Source: Ypsolopha sequella
Lineage: Eukaryota; Arthropoda; Insecta; Lepidoptera; Ypsolophidae
NCBI GenBank assembly: GCA_934047225.1
Contig: OW203992.1
Coordinates: 14,869,501 to 14,933,500 of the forward strand
Length of the DNA: 64,000 nucleotides
Reading direction: 5' to 3'
Shown here: in pieces, positions 63,508-64,000 of the stretch
How the letters are laid out: each line of letters opens with the position of its first letter
Position numbering within the stretch: position 1 is the stretch's first letter
Translations under genes and position numbers: made by a program
Notes under the pieces: generated by a model
Told to the model about the DNA's origin: nothing
Seen by the model: the letters and a program-made list of their open reading frames with translations, nothing else
The model's database searches: none

Positions 63508-64000
63508 TTAATTCGAGGAACTCCATTGACAGATAGAGTGTTGCCATTATTCGAAAAATAAAAATAGGGAAAGATATACGTCGATATGTCGATATCGATA
63601 TTTACTGCAGCATGACGTATGGTAGTAATGCGCGTTTACGAGATATTACAACAATCGAGATAATCATAATCAATCAAATTTACAATCGAGATAAACGTCT
63701 ATCTTGTTGATCGGTTGAATGATCGAGACATTTTTCGATTGTTCCAAGATACGAGATATGCTCCGTTAGTAATTTAGTTATATAAGTATGCAGTTTTATT
63801 CGTAATGACTTTACGAATAATACATTTTGAATAGTGGGTTTTTATTATAATCGATTCAAATTATAAGCCACCGAGAATGACTATTCTAGAGTGCGGTTCA
63901 GAAAATAGGTAATACGCCGTTATATTGGCATTAACGACGTCTTTACGACATGATTGGATAAAATATAATTTCATGTCTTTAGATTGGATGATATGAATGC
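63508..64000. other. unassigned DNA with a fragment of the 54857-56378 interior
   Basis: GATCGAGACATTTTTCGATT, GTTCCAAGAT near 63720 is the reverse of GGAACAATCTAAAAATGTCT near 55558. The remainder is unassigned. Confidence 0.35.

Overview
The window reads as nuclear DNA of a lepidopteran insect (moth or butterfly). It is AT-rich and intron/intergenic in character, and packed with repeat types typical of that order: Helitron ends with GCGGGCGAAGC hairpins and CTAG, tRNA-like SINE cores, the ACGGAACCCT interspersed family, an RTE-type LINE tail and jockey/CR1-like LINE tails. No complete host gene is visible. Host-gene evidence is limited to one plausible spliced exon (58552-58722, GPCR-like) and a few very small secreted-peptide-like ORFs. 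The sequence alone does not give the species.

The one intact gene system is a BEL/Pao LTR retrotransposon at 40043-47795. It has 435-bp LTRs that read as identical, a 5-bp target duplication (ATCGT), a gag ORF with DUF1759-like and zinc-knuckle regions, and a pol ORF with protease, RT, RNase H and DDE integrase. Gag and pol lie in the same frame, separated by one TGA followed by CTA, which suggests stop-codon readthrough. The leader holds three tRNA-Tyr-like primer-binding segments within 95 bp, plus a 37-nt stretch identical to part of pol. That points to template switching during reverse transcription.

Layout: 0-6 kb, a 19-bp tandem repeat, foldback MITEs and SINE-like cores. 6.6-9 kb, a LINE 3' end (+) split by a 789-bp inverted-repeat element with a perfect 8-bp target duplication, its 3' UTR carrying a further insertion. 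9-15 kb, interspersed repeats, Helitrons and a LINE tail (-). 15-22 kb, a truncated TATA-led ORF, a 1.8-kb nested foldback and MITEs. 22.9-23.9 kb, a hAT-like element with 8-bp TSD. 24-31 kb, foldbacks, decayed LINEs and a truncated Helitron. 31.8-33.2 kb, an 8-bp satellite of about 168 units, open in all six frames, abutting a LINE tail. 34-39 kb, inverted repeat pairs and a MITE nested in a foldback. 40-47.8 kb, the BEL element. 48-57 kb, foldbacks, an RTE-like 3' tail with 125-bp tandem units and a 2.7-kb hAT-like composite. 57-64 kb, a duplicated MITE, the exon candidate, a 420-bp satellite dimer and a second copy of the LINE 3' UTR.

Most features are non-coding mobile DNA, so function is best read as insertion history: who inserted into whom, and which copies are young (BEL LTRs, the twin MITEs at 38.7 and 57.2 kb) or old (frameshifted LINE tails).
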